A DNA stretch of 64,000 bases from JBCCCJ01 sp039029315 (GTDB lineage: Bacteria; Bacteroidota; Bacteroidia; J057): NCBI GenBank assembly GCA_039029315.1, contig JBCCGK010000028.1:49190-113189 (forward strand), written 5' to 3'. Of the stretch, positions 26,468-34,925 are shown one piece after another; positions within the stretch are counted from its first letter, which is position 1; every line of letters starts with the position of its first letter. The notes beneath the pieces are model-generated. The model did no database searches and had not been told where the DNA came from. It worked only from the letters and a program-made list of their open reading frames with translations. The position numbers and the translations under genes were made by a program.

Positions 26468-27520
26468 TTATGCTCGTTGATGAAGGCTTTGATAATAGTT
26501 CAGAGAGGATTCCATCTCCTGCCAAGCAATTTCCTGATTGACGGAGACCTGTCCGATTCCATCCAACAAGGTACAGAGGATTTTTCCTTGTCGATTCTTC
26601 TTGTCATTCTTCATTCTTCCGAAAATCTCTTCATAATTAGCAGAGGAAAGCGGGGTGAAATCATAAATACTCAGGATATAATCGGTGATTGCAGTGCAAG
26701 CCGCTTCCGAAAGCAATCCTTTTTGATAGGAGATATAACTCTCACAAATCATGCCTGCGGCAATGGCCTCTCCATGAAGCAGAGGGTTCTTTCCCTCCAA
26801 CCGAAAGCTCTCAATGGCATGTCCAATGGTATGTCCGAAGTTGAGGGCCTTCCGCAAGCCGTGCTCAAACGGATCGATCTCAACGATATGCGACTTGAGT
26901 TGGACAGAATGCTCAATCAACTGAGCAAAATCCAACTGTCTCAATTCCTTCTGATGCTGAAGCCTCTCCCATGCTGGGGCATCCCCAATCAAATGATGCT
27001 TGATGACTTCAGCAAAGCCGGATCTTAACTCCCGATCCGAAAGGGTGTCAAGAAAAGAAGGATAAATATAAACGCCCAACGGCTCCTTGAACAGGCCAAT
27101 ATGATTTTTGAAACCTTGAAAATCTATTCCGAGCTTCCCACCAACACTGGCATCTACCTGAGAGAGTAAGGTAGTCGGGATCTGGATAAAATCGATTCCT
27201 CGTTTGTAAGTCCCCGCAACAAATCCTCCCATATCACCAATCACTCCTCCTCCAAGATTCAGCACAAGTCCTTTTCGATCGAAGGCCAGTTGGGTCATTT
27301 TCTCCCAAATAAAGCTACAGGTATCCAGGGTCTTATGAATCTCTCCTGGAAGAATCTCTACCACCTGATGTGGAGGCAAGAGAGGTGACAGAATGGGATA
27401 GCAATTTTTTTTTGTATTCGAATCGACCAGAACCAATATCTGGGAAAAGCTACTTTCCTGAAGCTTGGAGGACAATTTTTGGAGGGAATCGTCTCCAATT
27501 TGTATAGGATAATCAATCAT
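26468..27520 (-). CDS. aroB: 3-dehydroquinate synthase
   Basis: A 350-residue NAD-dependent enzyme closing the ring in the second step of the shikimate pathway. Motifs: LNLGGGVIGDMGGFVAGTYKRG (NAD and substrate binding), IPTTLLSQVDASVGGK with the active-site residues, GFAEVIKHHLI, and the zinc histidines in LNFGHTIGHAIE and LLHGEAIAAGM. The ATG at 27520 is used in preference to a TTG three codons upstream. It is followed by the gamma carbonic anhydrase gene in the same direction. Confidence 0.94.
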   Translation of the reverse strand: MIDYPIQIGDDSLQKLSSKLQESSFSQILVLVDSNTKKNCYPILSPLLPPHQVVEILPGEIHKTLDTCSFIWEKMTQLAFDRKGLVLNLGGGVIGDMGGFVAGTYKRGIDFIQIPTTLLSQVDASVGGKLGIDFQGFKNHIGLFKEPLGVYIYPSFLDTLSDRELRSGFAEVIKHHLIGDAPAWERLQHQKELRQLDFAQLIEHSVQLKSHIVEIDPFEHGLRKALNFGHTIGHAIESFRLEGKNPLLHGEAIAAGMICESYISYQKGLLSEAACTAITDYILSIYDFTPLSSANYEEIFGRMKNDKKNRQGKILCTLLDGIGQVSVNQEIAWQEMESSLNYYQSLHQRA

Positions 27521-27563
27521 CGGTACCAATTTAGTGACTTTTTCCCGTTCTTAGCATCAGAAT

Positions 27564-27591
27564 GTTGCAGGTCTTCTCCTGCGTACTTTTA
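27564..27591 (+). promoter_or_regulatory. probable promoter of the DUF937 gene
   Basis: TTG at 27564-27566 and TACTTTTA at 27584-27591 are separated by 17 bases, close to the Bacteroidota -33/-7 arrangement (TTTG ... TAnnTTTG). The predicted start site is about 15 bases ahead of the ATG at 27612. Confidence 0.4.
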
Positions 27592-27611
27592 CTAACAGCC
27601 AATAACAACAA

Positions 27612-28205
27612 ATGTCACTTCTCAACGAACTCACAAAAACGCTCAGTGGACCTGCTCTCGACGCCCTTAGTGGTCAACTAGGAGCTGATAAGCAAACAAC
27701 CAATGCAGCCATTGGAGCAGCATTGCCGATGATCATCAGTGCTCTCGGAAAAAATGCCTCAGATCAGGGAGGAGCAGAAGCTTTGAGCAATGCAATTTCC
27801 AAAGACCACGATGGGTCAATCCTGGATAACCTTGGCGGATTCCTCGGCAGCACAGACAATGGTCCTGGTGCGGGCATCCTCAAGCATGTACTTGGTGGCA
27901 AACGCGGACAAGCAGAGACCGGAATCAGCCAATTGAGTGGCCTTGACCCAGCACTGGCAGGAAAATTGATGGAAAACCTCGCTCCTATCGTTATGGGAAT
28001 GCTGGGAAGAAAGCAAAGATCTGGTGGATTGAATGTAGGGGATATCGCTGGAATGCTGATCAATGAGCGTTCTTCTGTGCAGCAGAATACAGCAGGAAGT
28101 GGGTTGGGCGGATTACTCGGAGGATTGCTGGATCAGGATGGAGACGGAAATTTCCTCGATGATGTCGGAGGCTTGCTCGGCGGAATGCTCGGTGGCAAAA
28201 GATAA
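27612..28205 (+). CDS. DUF937 domain protein
   Basis: A 197-residue protein of the DUF937 (YidB-like) family. The helical N-terminal half includes AIGAALPMIISALGKNAS, and glycine-rich segments are typical of the family (DNLGGFLGS, GLGGLLGGLLD, GGLLGGMLGGKR). A Ca-binding-like loop DQDGDGNFLDD sits in the Gly-rich tail. There is no signal peptide. The role is unknown. It has its own likely promoter and a strong terminator, so it is monocistronic. Confidence 0.85.
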   Translation: MSLLNELTKTLSGPALDALSGQLGADKQTTNAAIGAALPMIISALGKNASDQGGAEALSNAISKDHDGSILDNLGGFLGSTDNGPGAGILKHVLGGKRGQAETGISQLSGLDPALAGKLMENLAPIVMGMLGRKQRSGGLNVGDIAGMLINERSSVQQNTAGSGLGGLLGGLLDQDGDGNFLDDVGGLLGGMLGGKR

Positions 28206-28232
28206 GACACCATCTGTTTTACAAAATTTTAC

Positions 28233-28265
28233 ACGCATGGGAATCCCGGATTCCCATGCGTTTTT
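28233..28265 (+). terminator. rho-independent terminator after the DUF937 gene
   Basis: Perfect 12-bp stem ACGCATGGGAAT/ATTCCCATGCGT with a 5-base loop and a TTTTT tail, 28 bases beyond the stop codon. The 200 bases after it carry only the leader of the next gene. Confidence 0.92.
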
Positions 28266-28463
28266 GTGTTTGGTTCAAGAATGTGCGTTCTTCCCATTAG
28301 AAAGAACAACATGTATCCAAACAGAGCTTACATAACTCTCATCAGTATAAGCCCCCGAATTGATGAGACTCTATTCTCACATGATCAAAATGTAGGCCTG
28401 ATCGCTTCATTTGATTGCTAGTACCGATAGATAATATTCTTTTTTCACCTTAACCTTCTCACA

Positions 28464-30737
28464 ATGAGGAACTACTCATCTACACTACTCCTTCTGTTAG
28501 GCATGTCCTTCAGTGTCTCCCTTCATGCCCAACTTATATTAAATGAGATTTTGGCTGATCCCGCTTCTGGAATCGCCGGAGATGCGAATGGAGATGGCAC
28601 GCGTGCTTTTCTGGAAGATGAATTTCTGGAGTTTGTCAATCTTGGGCCAGACTATATAGACTTGTCTGATGCTACCTACAGAGATGGTCTACGTGTCCGA
28701 ATGACTTTCCCGACAGGATTCCGCTTGGGGCCTGGTGAAGTATTGGTCTTATTTGGGCTGGAATCTCCAACTGGTCCCCTGGACCCTGCGGATTTTGGCG
28801 GAGCTACCATTTTGCACGCGACGGATGCAGCAGGTGGGTTGAGTCTAACAAATGGCGGAGATACTGTTAGAATCTACGACGCGAATGAGAATATCATTTT
28901 CGACATGGAATATGATGGAACCGCGGGAAATGATCAATCGATCACACGGTCAGTTGATCTGTCAGATACAGCTTCTTTTGTGCTTCACAATAGCGTCGCT
29001 CCTGACTCTGCGCTTTTTTCACCAGGTCTCACCTCAGCTGGCAAAGTTTTGTCTTTTCCGATGTTGTTGAACGAAATTCATGCAGACCCTGAAGGCTCCA
29101 TCCTCGGAGACGCCAATGGCGATGGAACACGCAGCAATGTGGAAGATGAATTTTTTGAATTCATCAACATCAGCAGCATGACTGTCGATTTGTCTGGCTA
29201 TAGCATTTCAGACAACTCCCAGGTCCGCCATGTCTTTCCAGGAGGAACGATGGTATTTCCCGGCCAACCACTCGTTATCTTCGGCGGGGGTGCTCCAACC
29301 GGAACCTTTGGCGGGGCGGTCGTACAGACTTCCTCTACCGGGAATCTCAACATCACCAATGGTGGAGATGGTGTCTACATCACAGATCCAGGTGGCGATA
29401 CTGTCTTCACCTATACCTTTGGATCGGAGGCAAATATCGATGAATCCTTGACCAGAAGCCCGGATATCACCGGTGGCACTGATCCCATGACAGCGCATTC
29501 CGTGGCGGCCAATGATACCACCAAGTTGTATTCTCCAGGACAGATGATCGATTGCACACCCTTTCCATTTGATGCTTCCGGTTTGCCTACTGTTGTAGAA
29601 TTCAACACCACTGACCTATCAGTCCTCGAAGATGTCGGCACAGTCAATCTTGCCGTCAAGATCAGTGGGGCGAATGCAGATACCGCTACTATGGTTGAGG
29701 TTCGGGTTGTTGGAGGAACCGGGGCAGCACCGGATATCAGCAACTTTATGCCCATCTACAACTTGACCTTCCCGGCAGATTCCAGCAGTCCATTGATCAT
29801 TCCCCTAGACATAGCGGATGATATGGATCCTGAAGGAGATGAAACCTTCATCTATGCCATTAGATCTGTTTCTGGCCCTTCCAGTGCAACGATTGGATCT
29901 CAGGATACTTTCACCTTGACGATTTCTGCCAGTGACCTGAATTTCCCCCTCCTGGTGAATGAAATGCATACAGATCCAAAGCCGGGACTGGAGGGCGATG
30001 CGAATGGAGATGGTGTTCGCGTCTTTCAGGAAGAGGAATTTATTGAATTCATCAATATCGCTGATACAGCTGTAGATGTTACGGGCTATCGCTATCAGGA
30101 TTCCAGAGGCATTACCTTCCATATCTTCCCGGATGGTTCGGTCTTTCAGCCCGGTGAGGTGCTTGTCTTATGGGGAAGGCCATTGGCTGTCCCGCTCGAT
30201 CCTGCCAACTTCTGTAATGCGACCCTTCAATATGCCTCCCAAAGTATGGTCGGAGATGGAGAAGGTTTGAGTCTCACCAATGGTGGCGATGTGGTCACAA
30301 TCAAAGATACCACCGGACAAACAGTCATTCTGGAAGCTTATGGACCAGAAGGAGGCATGGACCAGTCTCTGAATCGGATGATTGACGGTCAACGCTTGCC
30401 ATTTGAGTTGCATAGTGTGCTGACAGGTGATACAACCAAAATTTACTCTCCAGGTTGTACCATTGCTGGATTTCCGATTGGGGTTCGGGATCGGCTTTCT
30501 CAAAAAGAAGTCAAACTCTATCCCAATCCTACCAGTGGGGATGTTGCACTTCGGCTTTCTGGTGACCTGAAGTTGGAGGCAGTAACCGTGATGGATATGA
30601 GTGGGAGAACCGTTTTAACCCCGGGAGCATCGGACAGGTTCAATATTGGCTTCCTGGCTGATGGCTTCTATCTGGTGGAAGTCCACACCCAAAAAGGGAA
30701 AGTGGTCAAAAAACTTATGCTTCACCGAGGTCAGTAA
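28464..30737 (+). CDS. T9SS-sorted protein with three lamin-tail domains
   Basis: A 757-residue surface protein with a signal peptide (LLLLLGMSFSVSLHAQ). Three lamin-tail domains start at LILNEILADPAS, MLLNEIHADPEGS and LLVNEMHTDPKPG. Each is followed by a GDANGDGTR-type acidic loop and an EDEFxEFxN strand. A Calx-beta-like stretch lies between the second and third (residues about 375-490). The C-terminal T9SS sorting domain starts at VKLYPNPTSGDV. The DANGDG loops look Ca-binding. Lamin-tail domains in secreted bacterial proteins often accompany nucleases or adhesins, but no catalytic domain is present. The next gene is a paralogue, separated by a repeat hairpin. Confidence 0.88.
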   Translation: MRNYSSTLLLLLGMSFSVSLHAQLILNEILADPASGIAGDANGDGTRAFLEDEFLEFVNLGPDYIDLSDATYRDGLRVRMTFPTGFRLGPGEVLVLFGLESPTGPLDPADFGGATILHATDAAGGLSLTNGGDTVRIYDANENIIFDMEYDGTAGNDQSITRSVDLSDTASFVLHNSVAPDSALFSPGLTSAGKVLSFPMLLNEIHADPEGSILGDANGDGTRSNVEDEFFEFINISSMTVDLSGYSISDNSQVRHVFPGGTMVFPGQPLVIFGGGAPTGTFGGAVVQTSSTGNLNITNGGDGVYITDPGGDTVFTYTFGSEANIDESLTRSPDITGGTDPMTAHSVAANDTTKLYSPGQMIDCTPFPFDASGLPTVVEFNTTDLSVLEDVGTVNLAVKISGANADTATMVEVRVVGGTGAAPDISNFMPIYNLTFPADSSSPLIIPLDIADDMDPEGDETFIYAIRSVSGPSSATIGSQDTFTLTISASDLNFPLLVNEMHTDPKPGLEGDANGDGVRVFQEEEFIEFINIADTAVDVTGYRYQDSRGITFHIFPDGSVFQPGEVLVLWGRPLAVPLDPANFCNATLQYASQSMVGDGEGLSLTNGGDVVTIKDTTGQTVILEAYGPEGGMDQSLNRMIDGQRLPFELHSVLTGDTTKIYSPGCTIAGFPIGVRDRLSQKEVKLYPNPTSGDVALRLSGDLKLEAVTVMDMSGRTVLTPGASDRFNIGFLADGFYLVEVHTQKGKVVKKLMLHRGQ

Positions 30738-30766
30738 TGCTTGACTTTAAGTTGAGTTGAGATAGG

Positions 30767-30830
30767 AACGCAGAGGCACAGAGCAATTGTTAATCAGTTG
30801 ATTAGCTTCGTGCCTCCGTGCCTCTGTGTT
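30767..30830. repeat. 64-bp nested palindrome (cgcagaggcac type)
   Basis: The outer arms at 30767-30779 (AACGCAGAGGCAC) and 30818-30830 pair over 12 of 13 bases. An inner perfect hairpin TAATCA/TGATTA lies at 30791-30804. It fills the gap between the two lamin-tail protein genes and has the look of the 'cagaggcac...gtgcctctg' intergenic palindromes seen in many environmental genomes. It lacks a T-run, so it is probably a dispersed repeat rather than a terminator. Confidence 0.55.
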
Positions 30831-30885
30831 CAATTTTATACATTGAGAAAGGCCCTCCCCATTTACTTTTTCACAAAACAGAAGT

Positions 30886-33800
30886 ATGCAATTCATCCGA
30901 TCAGTTCTGATCTGTCTAATCTGCACCCTGGCGCTCCCTCTTGCAGCACAAACCGAGTCCATTTCCAACCTGATCATCAACGAATTCCTTGCAGATCCTC
31001 CTCCTGGATTGGCAGGAGATGCCAATGGGGATGGGTCTCGGGTATATCAAGAGGATGAATTCATTGAGTTTATCAATGCGGGAGACAGCTCGCTAGACAT
31101 CAGTGGCTACAAATTATTTGATAGTCAGAATGGGCAGACACTTCGTCATATTTTTCCAGCCAATACCATTTTGGCTCCCTATCAGGTATTACTCCTCTTT
31201 GGAAGACCATCAACCGGGGGGAATCTGGGAGATTTTGGGCAGGCCATTGTGCAAAATGCTTCTCAAAGCAGTGTAGGCAATGGAGATGGCTTGAGTCTGA
31301 CAAATGGGGGAGACAATATCGTTCTCAAATCGCCATCCGATAGCACCATTTTCAGTTTTCAGTATACGGCTGCTGAAATAGATCAATCTCTGACCAGAAA
31401 TCCTGATATCACGGGAGAAACTGTGGATATCCCTCATACCACTGCCTCCAATGCTGGTTTATTGTTTTCTCCTGGCAGAACAGTTGAGGGGAATACATTT
31501 GCCATTCGGACCGTAGGATTCAAAAACGCTCAATCGCGCATTTCTGAAGATGAAGGCAGTATCAATCTGATTCTTGCTTTGGAAGGACAATCTCCCATTC
31601 CTGATTCTCAAATCACAGTGGAAGTTCATCTCATTTCGGGGAACAGTCAGGATATCGGAGGCTTTAGCATGCAAACCGTCACCTTCCCTGCTGGCAGCGA
31701 TATGGAGCAAAGTCTCCAAATCAGCCTAACCAATGATAGTTTGATTGAAGAGGAAGAATTGTTCGTGTTTGAACTGGACAATCTAACTAGCAATGATCCA
31801 GCAGTCAGTTCGCCAGAGAACAGCCAGTTTGAGTTAAGCATTGTGGACAATGATGCGATTTTGGAGGCAGGTTTTTCCTCAGAATCTTCTGAAGTCAAAG
31901 CCTATCGTCAAGTCGCTGATATTCCTGTTCAGCTATCAGGAATGAATTTCAACTCTCCGATAGAGATTGAAGTGAGCCTAAGCAATGGAAATAGCAGTTT
32001 GATTGACAATTTTTCCTCCGATACGCTGACTTTCACGCCCATGACTGGTTTGAGCCAGTCTTTGGTGATTGAGATGAGTCAGGGAGTGGTCATCAATCAG
32101 GAAGAATCGTTTGAGTTTTCGTTATCTGTATTGTCAGGCAGCAATATCAATGGAGTGGCTGTCGAGGGTCTACAATTATCACACAGGCTCACAATTCTCC
32201 CCAATACCGGGAGTCATTACTTCTATGTCGATGCGCTGAACGGAGATGATACCAATGATGGTCGAACCCCGGAGACAGCCTGGGAGACTTTGATCATGAT
32301 CAATTTTTATCCAGAATTTCCTCCCAGTAGCCGAATCCTCTTACGAGCAGGCAGCTATTGGCAAGGCAATCTTCGGACAAGAGGATCAGGGAATGGCCTG
32401 GATAGTGTGAACATCATTGACAGGTATGGAAAAGGCCCCAGACCCATCATCGATGGCAATGGCTTGGTCGGAGAGGGCGTGGTGAAATTATTGAACCAGG
32501 AATATTGGGAGATCTCAGGGCTGGAACTCACCAATTCTGCGCCGAGTCAAGGAGATCGCAAAGGGATAGAGGTTCGCGCCAATGATTTCGGGATTGTCAA
32601 TCATATTCATCTCAAGGACTTGCACATTCATGATATCAGCGGCATTCCTTCTTCTGACAATTCTGGAAAACGAACCGGAGGCATTTATATCACCACTGGA
32701 GGAGACGACTTTGTAGATACTCGCTATGACGACATCCTGATTGAGAACTGTATCATTCATGATTGCGAAAATCAAGGCATTGTCACCAACAATGAATCGG
32801 GAGTCAGCTTTCGCCCGGATGACCCGAACTTTGAACGTAGACGGTATACGAACCTCCGAATCCGCAACAACGTCATCTACAATATTTCCAAAAATGCAAT
32901 GATCATTCGATTGACAGATGGAGGCCTGATTGAACACAATCTCTGCTACAATACCGCTTTGGATGGCATCACTGGCAATACGATGTTCTGCCGAACGACT
33001 CGCAACACCACCTTTCAGTTCAATGAAGGCTATGGCAATCAATCTCCCGCCCATGATGGCAGCATGTATGATTCAGATCTCAGCAATTTCGGACCGGTCT
33101 TCCAGTACAGTTATAGCCATGACAACAATCACGGACTGATCTGGTATGCAGCCGAACCACATGATAGAGACATCATTGTCCGCTACAACATCAGTCAGAA
33201 TGACAAAGGACGATTGATCGCCATGCGACAGCATTTTGTGAATACCTCCTTCTATAACAATGTCTTCTACATTGGCCCGCATGTCTCCCCGATCATCATT
33301 CATGAGCGATCAGGCAAGCAGTTTTCCTACCAATTTTTTAACAATATCGTTTACAATCTCAGCCCAACAGCTCGCTATGAGATCAATAGCACGGCGACAA
33401 GAGACATCGACAACAATCTCTTCTTTGGCTTCCAGCCCTCAACCCAACCTGCTGATGCCAATATGATCCAAAGTGATCCCTTGTTTGTCAATCCTGGTAA
33501 AGCAACCTTTGGCCTTCACAGTTTGGATGGATACAAACTGTTGCAAAATTCTCCGGCCCTGCATGCTGGAAGAATCATTCCGGACAATGGCGGACGAGAT
33601 TACTTTGGGCATTATGTTGCGCCAGACAAAGCTCCTCATATTGGTGCATACAATGGCCCTGGATTAGATGCGAACAGCACAGCTCCCTTTCTTCAGACCA
33701 ATTTGGGCTTGAGCCTGATGGGTGATTCAGTGGAAGGCATCGATCAGACACTGCTGGAAGCGAGAGATCCTGATCATGAAGCAGAAACGCTCATCTATCA

Positions 33801-34296
33801 CTTATTGAGATTGCCAGCCAGTGGCCAACTGTTGTTACAGGGGACTGCCTTGTCCCTTATGGATACCTTCCGACAATCAGATATTGATGCTGGTCTACTG
33901 GCATATGAGAATGTGTTTGATGGGAATATTGGAGATTATTTTGCGTTTGAGGTGGAAGATCCTGATGGACAAAAAACAGATTCATCCGTTTTCGTTTTTC
34001 ACTTAATGAATAGCACCTCAAACGATTTGGTTTCGCCTGATGTTGAATGTACGATCTTTCCCAATCCGACATCAGGTCTTTTTCAGTTGGAAATTCATGG
34101 ATCTTATATAGGGGAAGTTCAAGCGCAGGTGCTTGATTTTCAGGGTAAAAAACTAAAAAGTTTGTCCTTGAAAAAGACTCAAGCCCACTGGCAGACATCC
34201 TTCAATCTGGAAGGTCTGTCTCCAGGGATTTATTTTCTTCGCCTTCAGCTTGGTCAACATGTCTTGAGCAAACACATCATTCTTAAGGAGGGATGA
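30886..34296 (+). CDS. T9SS-sorted multidomain protein: lamin-tail, Calx-beta, beta-helix, CSPG-like
   Basis: A 1136-residue surface protein. The order seen is: signal peptide (LICLICTLALPLAAQ); lamin-tail domain (LIINEFLADPPPG with GDANGDGSR); two Calx-beta-like regions (about 205-430; EDEGSINLILALEGQ); a right-handed parallel beta-helix (about 445-900) opening with HYFYVDALNGDDTNDG and RPIIDGNG, as in polysaccharide lyases and other carbohydrate-active helices; a CSPG4-like repeat near 930-1040 (DTFRQSDIDAGLLAYEN); and a T9SS sorting domain (IFPNPTSGLFQL). The beta-helix may degrade or bind a polysaccharide. It overlaps the next gene by 4 bases, tying it to the SusC/SusD operon. Confidence 0.85.
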   Translation: MQFIRSVLICLICTLALPLAAQTESISNLIINEFLADPPPGLAGDANGDGSRVYQEDEFIEFINAGDSSLDISGYKLFDSQNGQTLRHIFPANTILAPYQVLLLFGRPSTGGNLGDFGQAIVQNASQSSVGNGDGLSLTNGGDNIVLKSPSDSTIFSFQYTAAEIDQSLTRNPDITGETVDIPHTTASNAGLLFSPGRTVEGNTFAIRTVGFKNAQSRISEDEGSINLILALEGQSPIPDSQITVEVHLISGNSQDIGGFSMQTVTFPAGSDMEQSLQISLTNDSLIEEEELFVFELDNLTSNDPAVSSPENSQFELSIVDNDAILEAGFSSESSEVKAYRQVADIPVQLSGMNFNSPIEIEVSLSNGNSSLIDNFSSDTLTFTPMTGLSQSLVIEMSQGVVINQEESFEFSLSVLSGSNINGVAVEGLQLSHRLTILPNTGSHYFYVDALNGDDTNDGRTPETAWETLIMINFYPEFPPSSRILLRAGSYWQGNLRTRGSGNGLDSVNIIDRYGKGPRPIIDGNGLVGEGVVKLLNQEYWEISGLELTNSAPSQGDRKGIEVRANDFGIVNHIHLKDLHIHDISGIPSSDNSGKRTGGIYITTGGDDFVDTRYDDILIENCIIHDCENQGIVTNNESGVSFRPDDPNFERRRYTNLRIRNNVIYNISKNAMIIRLTDGGLIEHNLCYNTALDGITGNTMFCRTTRNTTFQFNEGYGNQSPAHDGSMYDSDLSNFGPVFQYSYSHDNNHGLIWYAAEPHDRDIIVRYNISQNDKGRLIAMRQHFVNTSFYNNVFYIGPHVSPIIIHERSGKQFSYQFFNNIVYNLSPTARYEINSTATRDIDNNLFFGFQPSTQPADANMIQSDPLFVNPGKATFGLHSLDGYKLLQNSPALHAGRIIPDNGGRDYFGHYVAPDKAPHIGAYNGPGLDANSTAPFLQTNLGLSLMGDSVEGIDQTLLEARDPDHEAETLIYHLLRLPASGQLLLQGTALSLMDTFRQSDIDAGLLAYENVFDGNIGDYFAFEVEDPDGQKTDSSVFVFHLMNSTSNDLVSPDVECTIFPNPTSGLFQLEIHGSYIGEVQAQVLDFQGKKLKSLSLKKTQAHWQTSFNLEGLSPGIYFLRLQLGQHVLSKHIILKEG

Positions 34297-34925
34297 AACG
34301 ACTCACATACCAGCTGATCTTCTGGATAAGTTGCTTGCCTATGTGTATGTGGGGGCAAGAAACAGCAGTGATTGCCTGGATTGATGAGATTCCTGTTTTT
34401 GAAGGAGAATTAGAGGTGTTTTTGATACGGTATCGGGCCGAGCTGATTCGGACGACGATGAATACTTATGATCTTGCATATGGACAAGACTTTTGGCAAC
34501 AATCTGTGGGGCAAACAACTCCTGGACATCTCCTGATCAAAAAAGCCATCGAAGCCCTGATTCCTTTCAAGATTCAACAACAACTCATGATCGAAACGGC
34601 TATGATGCGCAGATGGGAGTGGAACGATTTTTTGGCAGGCTATCATTCCTACAATTTCAGGAGAAGTCAAGATCTGGCCAATCAACAAGTGATTTACGGG
34701 CCTCCCACTCTGGCTTTGGAAGAATATTATTTCCACTATTTCCAGCATCAACAGCATGAACTGATCAGAAGAATGCACGCACAGAATCTCTTAGCCGAAA
34801 CAAAGAATTATCATATCTTGGTATCAGAGATGGCTTCAACGATTCCTGTCAAATGGAAAAATGATGGTCCTGCTGGCCTCTCATTTGATGGCAAAGGATT
34901 TCATGTACTACTACAAAAACAATGA
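34293..34925 (+). CDS. periplasmic SurA-N-like protein without PPIase domain
   Basis: A 210-residue exported protein (signal FWISCLPMCMWGQ). The body resembles the SurA/PrsA chaperone N-terminal module: AWIDEIPVFEGELEVFLI followed by a helix bundle with HLLIKKAIEALIPFKIQQQL. No parvulin (PPIase) domain follows, so it is a chaperone-like fragment by resemblance only. Start and stop overlap both neighbours (ATGA junctions at 34293 and 34922), so it is translated together with the beta-helix protein and SusC. It may assist export or folding of one of them. Confidence 0.65.
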   Translation: MKRLTYQLIFWISCLPMCMWGQETAVIAWIDEIPVFEGELEVFLIRYRAELIRTTMNTYDLAYGQDFWQQSVGQTTPGHLLIKKAIEALIPFKIQQQLMIETAMMRRWEWNDFLAGYHSYNFRRSQDLANQQVIYGPPTLALEEYYFHYFQHQQHELIRRMHAQNLLAETKNYHILVSEMASTIPVKWKNDGPAGLSFDGKGFHVLLQKQ

